Shown here piece by piece: positions 36,986 through 49,294 of a stretch of DNA of 64,000 nucleotides (position 1 is its first letter; each line of letters starts with the position of its first letter). The position numbers and the translations under genes were made by a program. The notes under the pieces were generated by a model, which made no database searches, had not been told where the DNA came from, and worked only from the letters and a program-made list of their open reading frames with translations. This DNA is from Macropodus opercularis (lineage: Eukaryota > Chordata > Actinopteri > Anabantiformes > Osphronemidae): NCBI GenBank assembly GCA_030770545.1, contig CM061091.1, positions 10,968,501-11,032,500 on the forward strand, read 5' to 3'.

Positions 36986-38179
36986 GAGCAACACGTTGGC
37001 CCAGGGACTTTTTTATTTATTCTTTCTTTATTTAGACACCAGACTCTTTTGCCAAGTGATTAGACGAAATGGAACTCCACAATAAGTCTTTTAAAGTGGT
37101 AGGGTCGATACATTTTATTTACCTTATAAGGTCAGTGCAGGTTGGATGATGTTGTTGTTGTGAGTTCTTTTAAGGCATCATAACTCTTTCACTTTCTGTC
37201 AGACAGGAAGATAAATTCATTTATTTCTACTCTTAAATATGTGTGCATTTTTATATTAACTAGCTTCTATTAAAGGTAAAAATACAGAAACCCGTACCTC
37301 ATTATATACACTTTGATACCACAGCCAACATGTTAAATCCAGCTACTAACTCAGAAAGTTATAATATTTTATACTGAGATAAAATGAAAGCGTGGCTCTT
37401 GTTTAAGAAGAAATTAATATTTTCTGTCCTGTTTTATAGAAAATAAATGTGTGTGCCAATTCTAAAATAAACTGGTGAGGTTATGGCTGGATTAAAAAGC
37501 TCTGTTGTTGTTCTTTCTCTGATTAATGATTACTATTAAGAACTATTAAGAAGAAAAGCTAAGTCATTCCAGACATTCTCAGGTGAAAGGGAACATTTTA
37601 AAATAGGTTTTATATTTTAAAGCTGACATCCCAAAATATGACTCAACTTGACACACAACATAAGCAAAGTAGCCTAGATTTAAATAGATTGCTACTACAG
37701 GCTGTCTGGTGATACATTTTCACTACCACAGATATCTGAATTGAAGTACAACATATATTATATAGTATATTTATCTATTTTGATATCACAGCTGGCACAG
37801 TGTTGATTTAAAACCTGTACTTGCTGTGTTTGTGAAAGCATTTAATGTAATGTAACGTTTTGGCTATTAAACCACAAACACGTTACTGTCAATGGGAAAA
37901 AGGTTCCAACAATAAAGGTGTACCTTTTCATTTTTATTAATTCTTCACATCATGGGCAATATTAGATCTGCATAGTAATGACAACACTTTTAATGTGTAA
38001 TAGCAGTGAATCTCAATATTTTTCTGCCTGTGTGGTGATATCAATTTTTTTTTAATACGCTGTGATATAATAATAGCCTAACACTATGCTCATATCACCA
38101 AAAAACAATCTCACCTCAACCTGAAAATAAAATGAAGCTTTATAGTATCATGAAGCAGGACTAAAAAGTGACAGATACT
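36986..38179. other. Gene-free, AT-rich stretch
   Basis: Nothing recognisable: no gene, no repeat family I can name, no motif cluster. Confidence 0.5.
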
Positions 38180-38480
38180 CTTTAGCCGATTAAAGACAGA
38201 AATATGACCCAACAGATTAGTTTTAATCACAGGCCTTTGAACTTTGAAAAGCATGGCAAAGGCAAAAGGAGGATAATAGTTTGATTAGCAGTTCATGAGC
38301 GCTGATTAAGAGGAGGGGATGACAAGGTAATCCAAAGGTGGCGCAGTCATTAATGATGGCCAAAGAAGAACAAATTAGCTGATTAAACAATTTCCCACCC
38401 AGCCAATGCCAAGCAGGCGGGAGGGCGGGGCTTTATGAGTGATAGATGTGGACGCGTGAAGGAGGTGTTTATGCCGCTTG
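38180..38480. promoter_or_regulatory. Candidate enhancer with a homotypic GATTA/TAATC cluster
   Basis: Seven GATTA or TAATC cores lie at 38188, 38215, 38224, 38283, 38304, 38328 and 38381, all within 198 bases. Such cores are bound by bicoid-class homeodomains (OTX, PITX) and form half-sites for PBX-HOX. The function is inferred. Confidence 0.4.
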
Positions 38481-38699
38481 CCAGTAGAGCTGTCAGCAAA
38501 TGAGTGAAGTGTCTTCATCAATTTGGAGCCATTACCATGTCAAAGGGAGAGGATGATGCTAGAAGGAGGAGAACAAACTGGGGGAGTACATCTGCATACT
38601 ACAAGCTTATTTATTCTCACACACACATTCCTTTCCCCTGCAGCCCCTCCCCCACCCAGGCAGGCCAGTTTACCGTAAGGCTCTTTAATTTTCCTGAAA

Positions 38700-38770
38700 T
38701 AGGGCTGTGACAGCTGTGTCATGCTGATGAGAAGAGTGGCAGCCTGTCACATCTCATCTATCTTGGTTCT
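38700..38770. promoter_or_regulatory. Candidate TALE (MEIS/PKNOX) element with inverted repeat
   Basis: TGTGACAG (38706-38713) and CTGTCACA (38744-38751) form a perfect 8-bp inverted repeat. Each arm contains the MEIS core TGACAG. TGACAGCTGT at 38708-38717 is close to the TGACAGCTGTCA homodimer motif. Neighbouring sequence looks constrained but cannot be compared here. Confidence 0.3.
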
Positions 38771-41508
38771 GCTGAACCTCCTCTGCCTCCCTCTGTCCTC
38801 GCCTCTTTGTGTCTTTACTCCTCCTTCAGGGGCATCAGACCTTTTCCTCATATAAACACAGTAGCTCCAGTCTGTTAAACGTGTGCGTGTGTGTAGGGGA
38901 GGGGCGTTGATTGACGTTGGGAAAGGACAAAAGTAATAACTGGGAGCTGTTTTTTATTTCACCTGCATTGATTGTTATAGGTCTCTTTATCATCTGACCT
39001 GGCTCAATTATGCCAATTGGATACTGCAGTGACACTGTGAGGTTGGAGGGACAGTAAAATAAAATGCAGAAAGCGAGAGGGAAATTAAAGCGTGCGTGTG
39101 TGCGTCTTTGTAGAAAATAAGTGTAGAAAGTAGTTTGTTTGTGAAATATGCATCACTTAGGATGTATTACTCTGTAGGGAAGGACAACAATTTAAATATT
39201 TGTGATGTAATTTCCAGCTGTCAGTCATGTCAGCATCAGATAAATGTGGATCCATTACATAAATGAGATGTTGACATGACCCTCTATATGCAAACATGTG
39301 CAGCTTTATGTAAATAGATGCAGATGACCTAAATTTGTGGTTACAATGAGCTCCACTGTTGGCTATTTTATTTTCAAATATGTAGCTTTACAAATGTAAA
39401 AAACAAACAAACTTGTATTTAGCTCAGTGCATAGAATGTAAAATAGACACATGTCTAAAGATAAACAAAGTTATGAGAGCCTCCTCTGTAGAGAGCAAGA
39501 GTGAAATGTAATTTTAGGAGACTTGGAAGGAGATTGAAAGCTGAATGTTAGTATTCAGTAAGCAAAAGCAAAAGCTTCCATTGGGGAGAAGGAAGGTTTG
39601 CACTGCTTGAGACTTTGGAACAGGTTAGTGATAAACACACTAATCAGAGGCCCTTTTTGATGGACTTGTCATTGTGTCATTGTTGGACCACAGTGATGTG
39701 TATGTTTAGAAACAGTAGTGACTGTTTGTACAGTCATTTGTCACCACAGTGCGTAGTTAAACACATTTTGTCCGAATAAACTTTGAACCTTGTGTTAACA
39801 AAACTGTTTACTTCAAATTGCACCAAAAAAATGGATCCTTAAATGCAGCATTACTTAAAATATAAATAATGTGAAACAGATTTTGATGGACTTAATGGTT
39901 CAATCTCTAATTTGTGGGTGTTTGTGTTCCCATACAAAACCAGTAACGTGCACCGACAGGCAGCATGCAAGTTCACGTGTAGGGTTCACAAACAGTGCGA
40001 CTCCGCCTAAACCTGGGGCTGTATTAATGATTCCATCTGCTTTGATGCTGTCAAGCAGACAGATTACATGTACGCTGCTCTTAGCCCTCTTTTAAACCCA
40101 GCGCAGCCTTCAAAAGGCAGCGTATATACCAGTGCAAACACTTATTCACATTAATGCCACTTCATTCATTGTCGTTACCTAAGTGAAGGAAGAGCACATT
40201 TATTTTGAGTCACCATTGAGCTCATATGCCACACATACATGGAAAACAGGCTGGATTAGAAAAGGTGAACACCTCAGTGAGGGCACACATAGTTGAAAGG
40301 GAAAATGTAGCATCATCAAATGTCAATTAGCTCGTACAAATATAGTTATTTCACTAAAAATCTCAAACAGATCAGTGAATGTTATTTTAAATTGTTTTAT
40401 TAAATTAAAAAGTGATTTTAAAGAACTTTGTAGCTGGTTCCCTGTGGTATTCTTCAGTGTGCAGAGCTGAGGTGGGGAGGTCATCGTCTCTCTGGTGGAG
40501 AGAGGCATATTCTGTGTAGGTGTGGGTGTGAAGGTGGTGGAGGTGATTTAATTAGAACGAGTGCCTGCATCCCCCTCTGGTCTCCTGTGCTGTGTTACTG
40601 CTTGCGTGCCAAAGGGTTAACTGGCCTGATAAATGGGATCAGTCACACTCGTACATGCACAAAGACACACGCACGCACCGAAGATGTAGAGAAGGAATGA
40701 CCAAGGCCTGTGAGATCCTATGTTTGTCCCAAAATGTGTGCAAAAAGAAAATAAAGTGTTAGATGAACACACTTTAATAGCAACATCAGAATACTTTTAC
40801 AAAAAGAACGGTTAAGAGTTTGATTGGTCAGAAGTGTTTGTCACTTCTGCAATTTTGAAACTACAAAATGCTAACTTGTATGTGTGTTTACAGACCCTCA
40901 ACACAATCGCTGCCTCATCTTTCTCCTGATTTCTAAAAGACAACATGGAAGACAACTCTGTCAGCTGCTGAGAATTTAGTGCTATTTAGACAAAAGACCG
41001 AATGGTAAGTTAAGCTAATACACGTTATACATACAACTGTAGTCAGATTGGAGAAACTGTTGGGTATCAAATATATTCCAGTTTTGGTGTTATTCCTAAG
41101 GTCACTTACTATACTGTGAGTGTATCCCTGAACAAGTGTCAGTGAAGGGTGATATTCAGTCATAAATTTGGAGTCTTAATCAAGCGTATGCCATGTCCAT
41201 TAATAACTCAGCGTGCCTGGCCTGATGACAGAACACAATGCACCTAATGGAACAATTTATTTCCATAATGCTGCATTGTCAGGGCAAGAGTACAGCAACA
41301 GGGAGGGGGAACAGAGAAGGGTGCAGGAGAAAGAGCGAAGGGGAAGAAAGCAGAAAGGACAATGATGAAGGACATTAAAGGCAGATTCAAACACTTATGA
41401 GAACATCATTGGGCAATAATGTTGTTTTTAATGGTAAAGGACAACAACATACAGCACAGTAATAAGCTTCACTTGAGACGAAATGTTCAACTTCAAACAC
41501 ACTAATGT

Positions 41509-41547
<39 letters not shown>

Positions 41548-44499
41548 GCCTTCATGGGCAAAAGGTCACCTGTTGACTGTTGTACATATTAAGAAGTCTG
41601 TCATATTGTGACGTACGTGTTTACCTGTAGTTGCCACCGTGGTTACCAGCTAACGTTTAGCTTGTTTGTTTGGCTTTTGTATTTAATTTAACAACGAAGA
41701 AGGGGAAATAATAACAAAAAGAACAAAAGAAATTCAATTGCAAAACCAAGAGTAACTAGTAAGATAGATCACACATGACTTGGCAGCCTAAGACTGGATC
41801 ACACTACCCAGACATTGTAAATTATCTTTGTTTTTGGAAGGAGCGCTGACACGTGTGTGAGTTTAAAAGTTATAAATCCCTTAGCTCATGGACAGTTTTC
41901 TAATGGCTGGGTACAAGACGTACTAATTCACTAGCATCAGAAAGGGAGCACGATCCTCACAATATGGTAGGCGTAAATAAAAATTCAACACGCTGTGATG
42001 TCAACATTCTTTAAACAACAGGCCTATTTAACTGAAGACATTTTGATATATCACAGTAGGAAAAACTACAGCTATGAATACTAAAATTAAGGACGACTGC
42101 TTCAAATTCAAGGTTTGAGGTTTTGTTAATGTCCGTACTTGTGACTGTCAGTGTTATTATTAATACCTGTGACAGGTCAATGTAAATATATATATACACA
42201 GAAGACGATGGAGGCACAGTGTATGAGACACAGTGGCCACTACATCATATCAGCGTGTCACAGGATCTGACAAAATAGACAGTTATGGAAATACTTCCTC
42301 CTCACTTAGCTCAATCTGAGCCAGTCCCACCAGGGCAGACCTGGAACGTTTTCTGAAACTCAACACGTCACTGCACCAGGAGCAAACAGAGTATCACAAA
42401 CAGAGCTAATCTCACGAGTATGTTTGAACAAAACCAAATGTCAATAAACATGAGATTTAGCTATATAAATATGCTATTTGTAAAATTTGGATCCCTATAT
42501 TTGCACATAGAGGGTGTTGGCATTTCTATGACATGATTTTAACAGGATATTTTTAAACAAAAAAGTTAAAGTATTTATCATTTTAAAAGATAATCAAAAC
42601 CACCATTATAGTGTAAACACCAATGTTAAAAATCACATCATTATTGTGCTGAAAGAAGAAAAGACCTTAAATAAGAGTTTGGCACAAACACACTAACGCT
42701 CATAGAGAAAAAGTCGTTTTTAATCATTGTGTCATAATAACTGACAGCAGTCATGGGTGCAGCCTTTGGAATCCTAGAGTGTAAATGAACTGTAAGATTA
42801 ATATAAACTCATATAAAACCTAATTGAAAAATACAGGTAACCAGTGAGAGGAGGCACAAACATATTAAGTATATTTAAACACTGGACTGTCTAACAAAGC
42901 TTTATTGTAGGAGTCTACTGGTATGTTGAAAGTGAAATAAAAGTAACAATAATAATCAACTTAGACTGATCACTGCGACTAGAAAATGTTTAGTTTGTCA
43001 GCAGCTTTAAGAACTAAATGGCTTCATCAGTTTAGTTTTTTACTCTTGTTAAAATGCAATGTAATAGAATCAATTTGTTTTAAAATGAATAATAAATAAT
43101 AATGAATTTAAATACAACAATTCTGCACGTAGAGTGTGTTTTTAATTCAATCACGATGCAAGGGTGAACTACCTTTGGTTATTTCAGTCAGGCTGACAAA
43201 AATGATTTAGGCAGGCCTAAAGATTGAGCATGTGTGTTTTATCAGGAGGAGGGGTAGCTTATTGAAACTAATTAGCGAACTGACACAGAGGAATTGGTTC
43301 TATGACCTCTTTACCCTTCAAGCTGTGGAACCAATATCAGTGTTGGGGAATCAAGGAGAAGAACAGATGTGTGAATGCAGCAGAAGTTGTTTGGGAGACA
43401 ACTGTAGACACACACCTTCTGTTGTTTTGGTGAAGACCGTGATCAGTGTGAATTCTCCATTGTAATTAGATTGTTCAGTCAATAAAAGTCCTGTTGCTGA
43501 AGCTGCACTCGCCACACTTTGTCGCACCTGTGATGCTGCTGTAATCAACTGGAAGCTATGAAAATACACCCCAGTGCTGTGATTTACCTCTGCTACAATT
43601 TCGTAGATTGACTAATATTAACGACGCTCTTTTAGGTTATTGACAAAGTCCTTTCATTTTTTTTACGTTGACACCATCCCAGCAGAAACCTGATAGGAAG
43701 CAGCACATGACCCAAAAAACATTCATTAGCCTAAAAGATTAGACTCAGACATGATTGAATTTATTTCATTTTTGTCTTTGTCTTTGTTGATCACAGCATC
43801 TTTGAATGTGTTTTTTTTTGACCCGCTCATCTTTTGCTTTAATTTGCCATTATAGTCATATTTAGTTTTAATACACCCTAAACACAATACACAATAAACT
43901 TCTTTTTTAGCTCACCGTAAATGATACATGCAGCACTAACAAATAAATGCCAAAGCCCAGTTCCTTTGACCTTGTGTCACCCTCCCAGCTCCATGAGATT
44001 TTATGTGAACCACTGTGCAAACACCCATGTAGCGTGTAATTCTAGTACATTTTCATCTTTTCTTCTAGTTGCTCTTTGCTCAGTTGTTTTTCCAAATGTG
44101 AAAAATCTGGAGATGTTTGTGAGTATAATACTAAGGGATCATTACAGTTATTACAGTTGTTTCATACTTGTTTTGTTCGTACAGATGAACATAAAGCTTC
44201 CCTGTATTTTTTTAACTGAACAAAAACACATGTACTGCTGACACTAGCATTCACCTTCTATCTATCTGTCTCCACTAAATATTCTTTAGTTTGTGTTAAC
44301 ATGTAAATTTGGCAATAAGCGTACATTTTGTGATCGCTAATGGCAGCGCATCAGAAGAAAAAGCCTCACCCTCAATGTAACAATTAGATAAAGATTTAAA
44401 GTAAGTAATTTAAAACTGAAACTCCGTCTCACAGTGGAGTGAAAGACAGACATTATATTTACAACGCCCTATACAGTTGTACGTGTGTTACTCTACAGC
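38771..44499. other. Gene-free central part of the desert
   Basis: No gene supported. Contents noted are a CA microsatellite at 41,511-41,543 and a small inverted repeat (ACAATGCA / TGCATTGT) near 41,235-41,280 in otherwise unremarkable AT-rich DNA. Open frames are short and isolated. Confidence 0.5.
41511..41543. repeat. (CA)n microsatellite
   Basis: Perfect CA dinucleotide tract in the gene desert. Confidence 0.95.
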
Positions 44500-44740
44500 A
44501 GAGAGAGAGCAACACCCACCTGTCAGAGCTCTTCAAAGCACTTGATGGGTCTGAATATCCTCATAAGTGGCCAGATAATGCGAGAGGGAGAGGGACAATG
44601 AGATAGCAGGGTGAAAGTAATGATGGCTTGTTGTGGCTGATAAGGCATTTTTATCTGCTCTCTCCCATGTCTTTGCACAATGGGGCCCTTGTATGGGTGA
44701 TAGTAAAACACAGGGCTGTTTGATGCAAGGACCCATTAAA
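44500..44740. promoter_or_regulatory. Candidate non-coding element with GATA cores
   Basis: Contains AGATAATG, GAGATAGC, TGATAAGG and TTTATCTG within about 100 bases, in sequence of ordinary complexity. This suggests a regulatory block, but with low confidence. Confidence 0.25.
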
Positions 44741-46100
44741 TGGTCATAAAACTCACACTGGGCTGGAGTACGTTTAAAGGAAGCTTTTGTTTTCAGTGCG
44801 GATAAAATAAACAGGTGAGCTGGGGAAGAGACTGGTGAGTTGCAAGCTTGGAACTTCCCAATATAGACGTTAGGCAGACAATAAACTCTGAATTCATGTT
44901 TGAAACAGCAAAGACAGACACTGTCCTATGCAAAACTTGTACCTGGATGCACTGGCAGCTGGTGAAAGCCATGAACAGGAGCTACAGTATATGGCTGGTC
45001 AACATGTGCTGCTTCATTTGCTGGACAGGTTTGCATGTGATGGTATATTCAGTAGGGTCAGTAGGTATTTTCAATGCCTCTCTTGGGCAGTTTACACGAG
45101 TTTCACGCTTAACAAACAACTGCATTTTTTTTATCCACCAGCAGCTCAGGAAAGCGCTGATTCACACCAGATAAGAGAGAGAAAAGTAAAGAGAGGCCAA
45201 AGTAAGACAGACAAAAGGAGATTCACATCCAGTGGACTAGATGTCATATGGCAAAGCTCAATATTGGTTAATAACTGATGGGGACAGGGTACAGAGACCA
45301 AGACGAGAAGTAAAACTCTAATAAATTACCTTTATCTTTTTAATGAGACAACATTAATTTTGGTCTCAAGGTCTTGCAGAAAGCGGGTTGATTTATCATC
45401 TGCCTTGAACATTGTGGGAATTAGTCTAATTACCAGGGCTGTGGGGAGCTTATGTTCACTTCACAGAAAGCCTATTGTGCACTGAATCATTTATCACAGA
45501 CACAGCCTGGACGTTGTACTTCATGTCTGGTGGGAGAACCAGGTGTCGGTTGGCAGCATCTCTAATAGTTACATGTGTTATAGGTCTGAAGGAAGAGCTG
45601 ATAAAGGAATGTAGACTCTACTTGTGTTATATAGAACCACACTTCAGCGCTGACGATCATAACGGCACAAACTGGGTTATGAAGGAACTTGCAAACGCTT
45701 TCTCATTGTCGTGCTGACTAATGTAAAACTGATGACATTTTAACATTAAGTTAGGGATTGGAGCGGGTATAGAACATCGGAAGGCAACTGGACATTCCCA
45801 TAATTTCCTATTAGCTAAATATTAAAACGACAGAAAGAAACTGGAAACATCTACATGAATTCGTCAAAATGATTCACGATGATTTCCCTGATTCACGTAG
45901 AATTTAAAAGGTACAATAAAACACTTAAATAACTAAATTATTAAATTTTGTGATGAATCCACAAACTGGATAATTGTCTTTCAGCACATCAATGAAGAGC
46001 CCATATCTTCATGGCTTTTGTATGGCATGTTTTCACATCATCCAGTTTATCAGATCATCGCTAAAAGAAATCCAGAAATCTTGCTTTGTTATAATTTCCT
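44741..46100. other. Gene-free stretch with one possible element
   Basis: No gene supported. About 45,340-45,470 (ACATTAATTTTGG, GTTGATTTATCATC, TAGTCTAATTACC) has several homeodomain-type cores and could be regulatory. The rest shows nothing distinctive. Confidence 0.4.
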
Positions 46101-46860
46101 CAAGTTTCATTAGTCTCAAGATCACAGCGTGACTTATCAACTGGTTGAAGTGACCCAGCAGGTTGCCCGGTGAGAGACAATTGTGTGTTGTCTGGGCCAG
46201 CAAACAGAGAGCACGAGAGCATGGATTGGTTTCAGGATTAGTCTCAGAGCTGTGGTAATGATTGAAAAATATGCCTGTAATTGCTGATAAGCTCTTTAAT
46301 GTTTCAGTCAACTCCTGTTAGCTGCTAAGTTTACTGGCGCATAACTCACAGATAAACGCTTTGTAGTGCAACGTCAAGGGCCGGCCGGCTTCTTTGAACC
46401 AATTGTCTTCTGACAGTTGGGAGGGTGTGCACTGTGTTTAGAGAGTTCTGAAAAGAGTTCAAGAGGGCATGTACAGTACATGTGAGGTCATATGTGACGG
46501 AGGAAGGGAAAAGAGGACAGGAGTGTTTAGGTGGGTCAGAACAGACTCACTACTATAAAGTTATTATAAAATATACTTTTAGTATCCATCTGACTAACTC
46601 CCATTGTCAGCCCCATTGGGTTCCACTGGGCCTGACCCTGACCCATGAAAGGCTTTTGCTTATGGATCAATATAGTCTCATTAGTATCGCTGCTGGTTAT
46701 AGCTGTGAAAACAAGACAAGTGTCCAGTGTCATGCTTGCAGCTCTGCGAGGCTTCCCTTAGGTTGCAGCAGGCAAGTTCTCCCTGTGAATAGGGGTTTGA
46801 CCGAGGCCCTTATCTCACATTCACTTATCCATATGTGAGTGAGAGTGTGAATTGTTATCG
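46101..46860. promoter_or_regulatory. Candidate non-coding elements upstream of mnx2
   Basis: Two blocks (46,110-46,310 and 46,580-46,800) have even base composition and motif-like content (GGATTAGTCTC, GTAATTGCTGATAAG, TCATTAGTATCG), unlike the AT-rich DNA between them. A GC palindrome, GCCGGCCGGC, sits near 46,380. Regulatory role is inferred only. Confidence 0.25.
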
Positions 46861-48800
46861 AAGTGTTTTCCCTGATGGTTTGCCAACCTGTTATATACCG
46901 TAAAAGAGGTTAAGGCCATGTAAAGATGGACAACATAGCACGTTGATGTTTATATTTACTGCACAGCAATTACAGGGCCTGAAAGAAAGCAGATGCCTTA
47001 TAATTGCTTATAATTGCATTATTTTTTAAATAAATGCACCTCACACGTGTGCAGCATTAACATCCTGAAGGGTCCTTGAGCCCTGTTTAGCTGACCTTGT
47101 GGTGCATATTTGTGTCAGAATGTATAGACAAAATGATTTGGAGCTCTGTCGCTGGGCAGTTGTCCCTTGTTTTATCCAGTGTTGGCCTTATAAGAACAAG
47201 AAGGCCTCAATCCAGGAAGGTGCTCAGAAGAAGCCAGCTGAAAGTCAGGGCACAGTTTCAGGTGGTACGATTTAATTTGCTAGCCTCTGTTAACAAGACC
47301 AGGTGACGGATTCATCCGTGGCCTCGCATTTTTAAATTGCTTTAATATCATAATCATAAGTGGGGGGGGGGGGGGGGGGGGGGGGGCTGAGAGACGTCGA
47401 GAGAAACAGGCAGATTTCCCCGGAGCAAATTACCTTTATATCAGCGCCAGGGACCGGCGGTAATCTGCCTGATGGAGAGCTGAGGGTGAGAGACGTGGAG
47501 ACGCGGTGGAGAAGGAGAACGGGAGCGAGCGGGGTGGGAGGACCCGCAGGGCCGCTCCAATCTTCTGGAGGTCAACCACATGTGCTCATGCCAAACGATT
47601 CCTCCTTGTAGTGTGGCTCATATCTGCAGAATGGGTTTCAATTTCCTGAGATATACAGTTTAGAGGTGGTTTTGGGTTGGACGCTGGATTAGACTTCGGC
47701 ACTATGTCATCTCCAGCGACGGTATCATGCGTTGCACTGTTTGTTATTGGAGGTGCGAGGATGATGAACGTCTGCATGGATGGCTTCAAGGCCCGAGTGG
47801 TGACAGAGCAGCGACAATCATTTTGACAAGCAAGCCGGTAATTTGATTGTTTTCTCGGTAGATGCGGTCCCTGCATCCCCAGAGCTCACGGCGCATCTTC
47901 AAATGCGTTGTCGAGCCATCGATCACAAATTCAGATCGTAAGAGAAAAATCCGCACATTTTCCTATTTCAGAAGCCAAACAAAACAGCCAAACAAGTACA
48001 CACCTGCGTAACCTGCTTAAGTCATCAGTTCCCCAATTTAGACCAATGCATCTATTATCGATACCTCCATTTACAAATAGCCTGTACTTACAACCCGCAA
48101 TATGTATAGGCTCATTAAGATACGGGTTGTAATCAAATGTGATCAAATAAGCAATTAATTAAATGCTTATAAACGCTCCTTTAAAGCACCCATAGTGCTA
48201 AGCATTCGTTCATTTGTTGACTAAAAATAAACACAAAACAATGTTTTTACTGGCTTTTTATGTGGGTGACTAACGTTTCGTTTATACGACAACGTAGAAT
48301 TTTTATTACATTGTTATCCCTAATGATAAAATAATTTAAAAAAAATACATATTTCCACTATAAGACATCGAAAGTTTCAGGTAAAAGGCATAATTCTGCC
48401 CTAGGTCCTTATAATGTTATTATTTGCATTTTAATAAATTAATCTTGTCTGCGTTTCATAGCATCCGCGGCGGGGTTATTTATTATTAATTAAGATATAG
48501 CTTTTTTCTGCTTATACGGTTTATGTGTTGATTTTGATCATATTACTGCAGTAATGTGGGCATAAAGCATAAACCTTAGGCAAATGAGTGGACACTTGTT
48601 CTTATGTCCACCCAATAACACCAGTGCTGAAAATAGCCACTCTGCGTCTATTGTGTTGAGCACTAAAAAATTGTTTGGAGAATCTCAGGTCGTTGCATAT
48701 ATGTCTTTGTTTATGGCACGATACCTGCAATATGTGGTATGAGCAGCTGGCACTAAGATAGATACTGAAAATACAATTGTCTAATCTTGTAATGTACCTC
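46861..48800. other. Distal upstream region of mnx2
   Basis: No gene supported. Contains a 25-base G run (47,362-47,386), a 10-bp inverted repeat (47407-47416 / 47462-47471) and a GC-richer patch at about 47,390-47,570. The rest is AT-rich. Confidence 0.5.
47362..47386. repeat. Poly-G homopolymer, 25 bases
   Basis: Uninterrupted run of 25 G residues about 1.9 kb upstream of mnx2. Confidence 0.9.
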
Positions 48801-49294
48801 CGCGCTATGATGCAGTTGAAGGTGTTTGCGGGCGGGACAAGGGTTGAACATTACCTCATTCTGAACGCTTTCTGGGGGGAGAAACGAGCGAGTAATTAGC
48901 TGATTAGAGGCCCGTCAGAGCAGCTCAGCCTCCAGCCAATCCCGGCCTGCAGGGGTGGAGAAGCGCGGCTGATGGAGTGAGACGCCGGAGTTGGGAAAGT
49001 TAGTATGAAACAACAATTTCGTTGCGCGCAGACATGAGGTCTGGACAGTTCGGGGACTCGCGTGCAAACGTCCGTATCTGAAGGTCTGGTCAGTCGAGAG
49101 AGCGCCGATCATGTTTATTTCTTCTTAGGTTATGCTGACAGCCCAGCGTGACGTTTAGGAAACAGAACAGGACAATATATGTGTTTGTGACTGGAAGAGG
49201 ACGCGGACGCACACAACAGGTGCGCACCTGCCGACACCGGCACGTTTTTTTTTTCTTCACAAAAAACTGCGCAACCGTTCCAAGTGAAGCCGTC
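48800..49294 (+). promoter_or_regulatory. Proximal promoter and 5' untranslated region of mnx2
   Basis: GC- and CpG-richer than the flanking desert. The mnx2 frame stays open back to 49148, but the conserved homologous start is at 49295, so the upstream part is taken as leader. Confidence 0.45.

Noticed and set aside
44848..45278. Overlapping open frames of 108 and 116 codons in the gene desert
   Set aside because: No homology recognised, no splice context, and composition like the surrounding non-coding DNA. Such frames are expected by chance in 16 kb.
47360..47611. Open frame beginning with a Gly run upstream of mnx2
   Set aside because: The Gly run is a translation of the poly-G tract. 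The rest has no recognisable similarity.
49148..49294. In-frame upstream extension of mnx2 starting at 49148
   Set aside because: The conserved N-terminus MEKSKNFRIDALLA begins at 49295. The extension has no family similarity and includes a Phe run from a poly-T tract.
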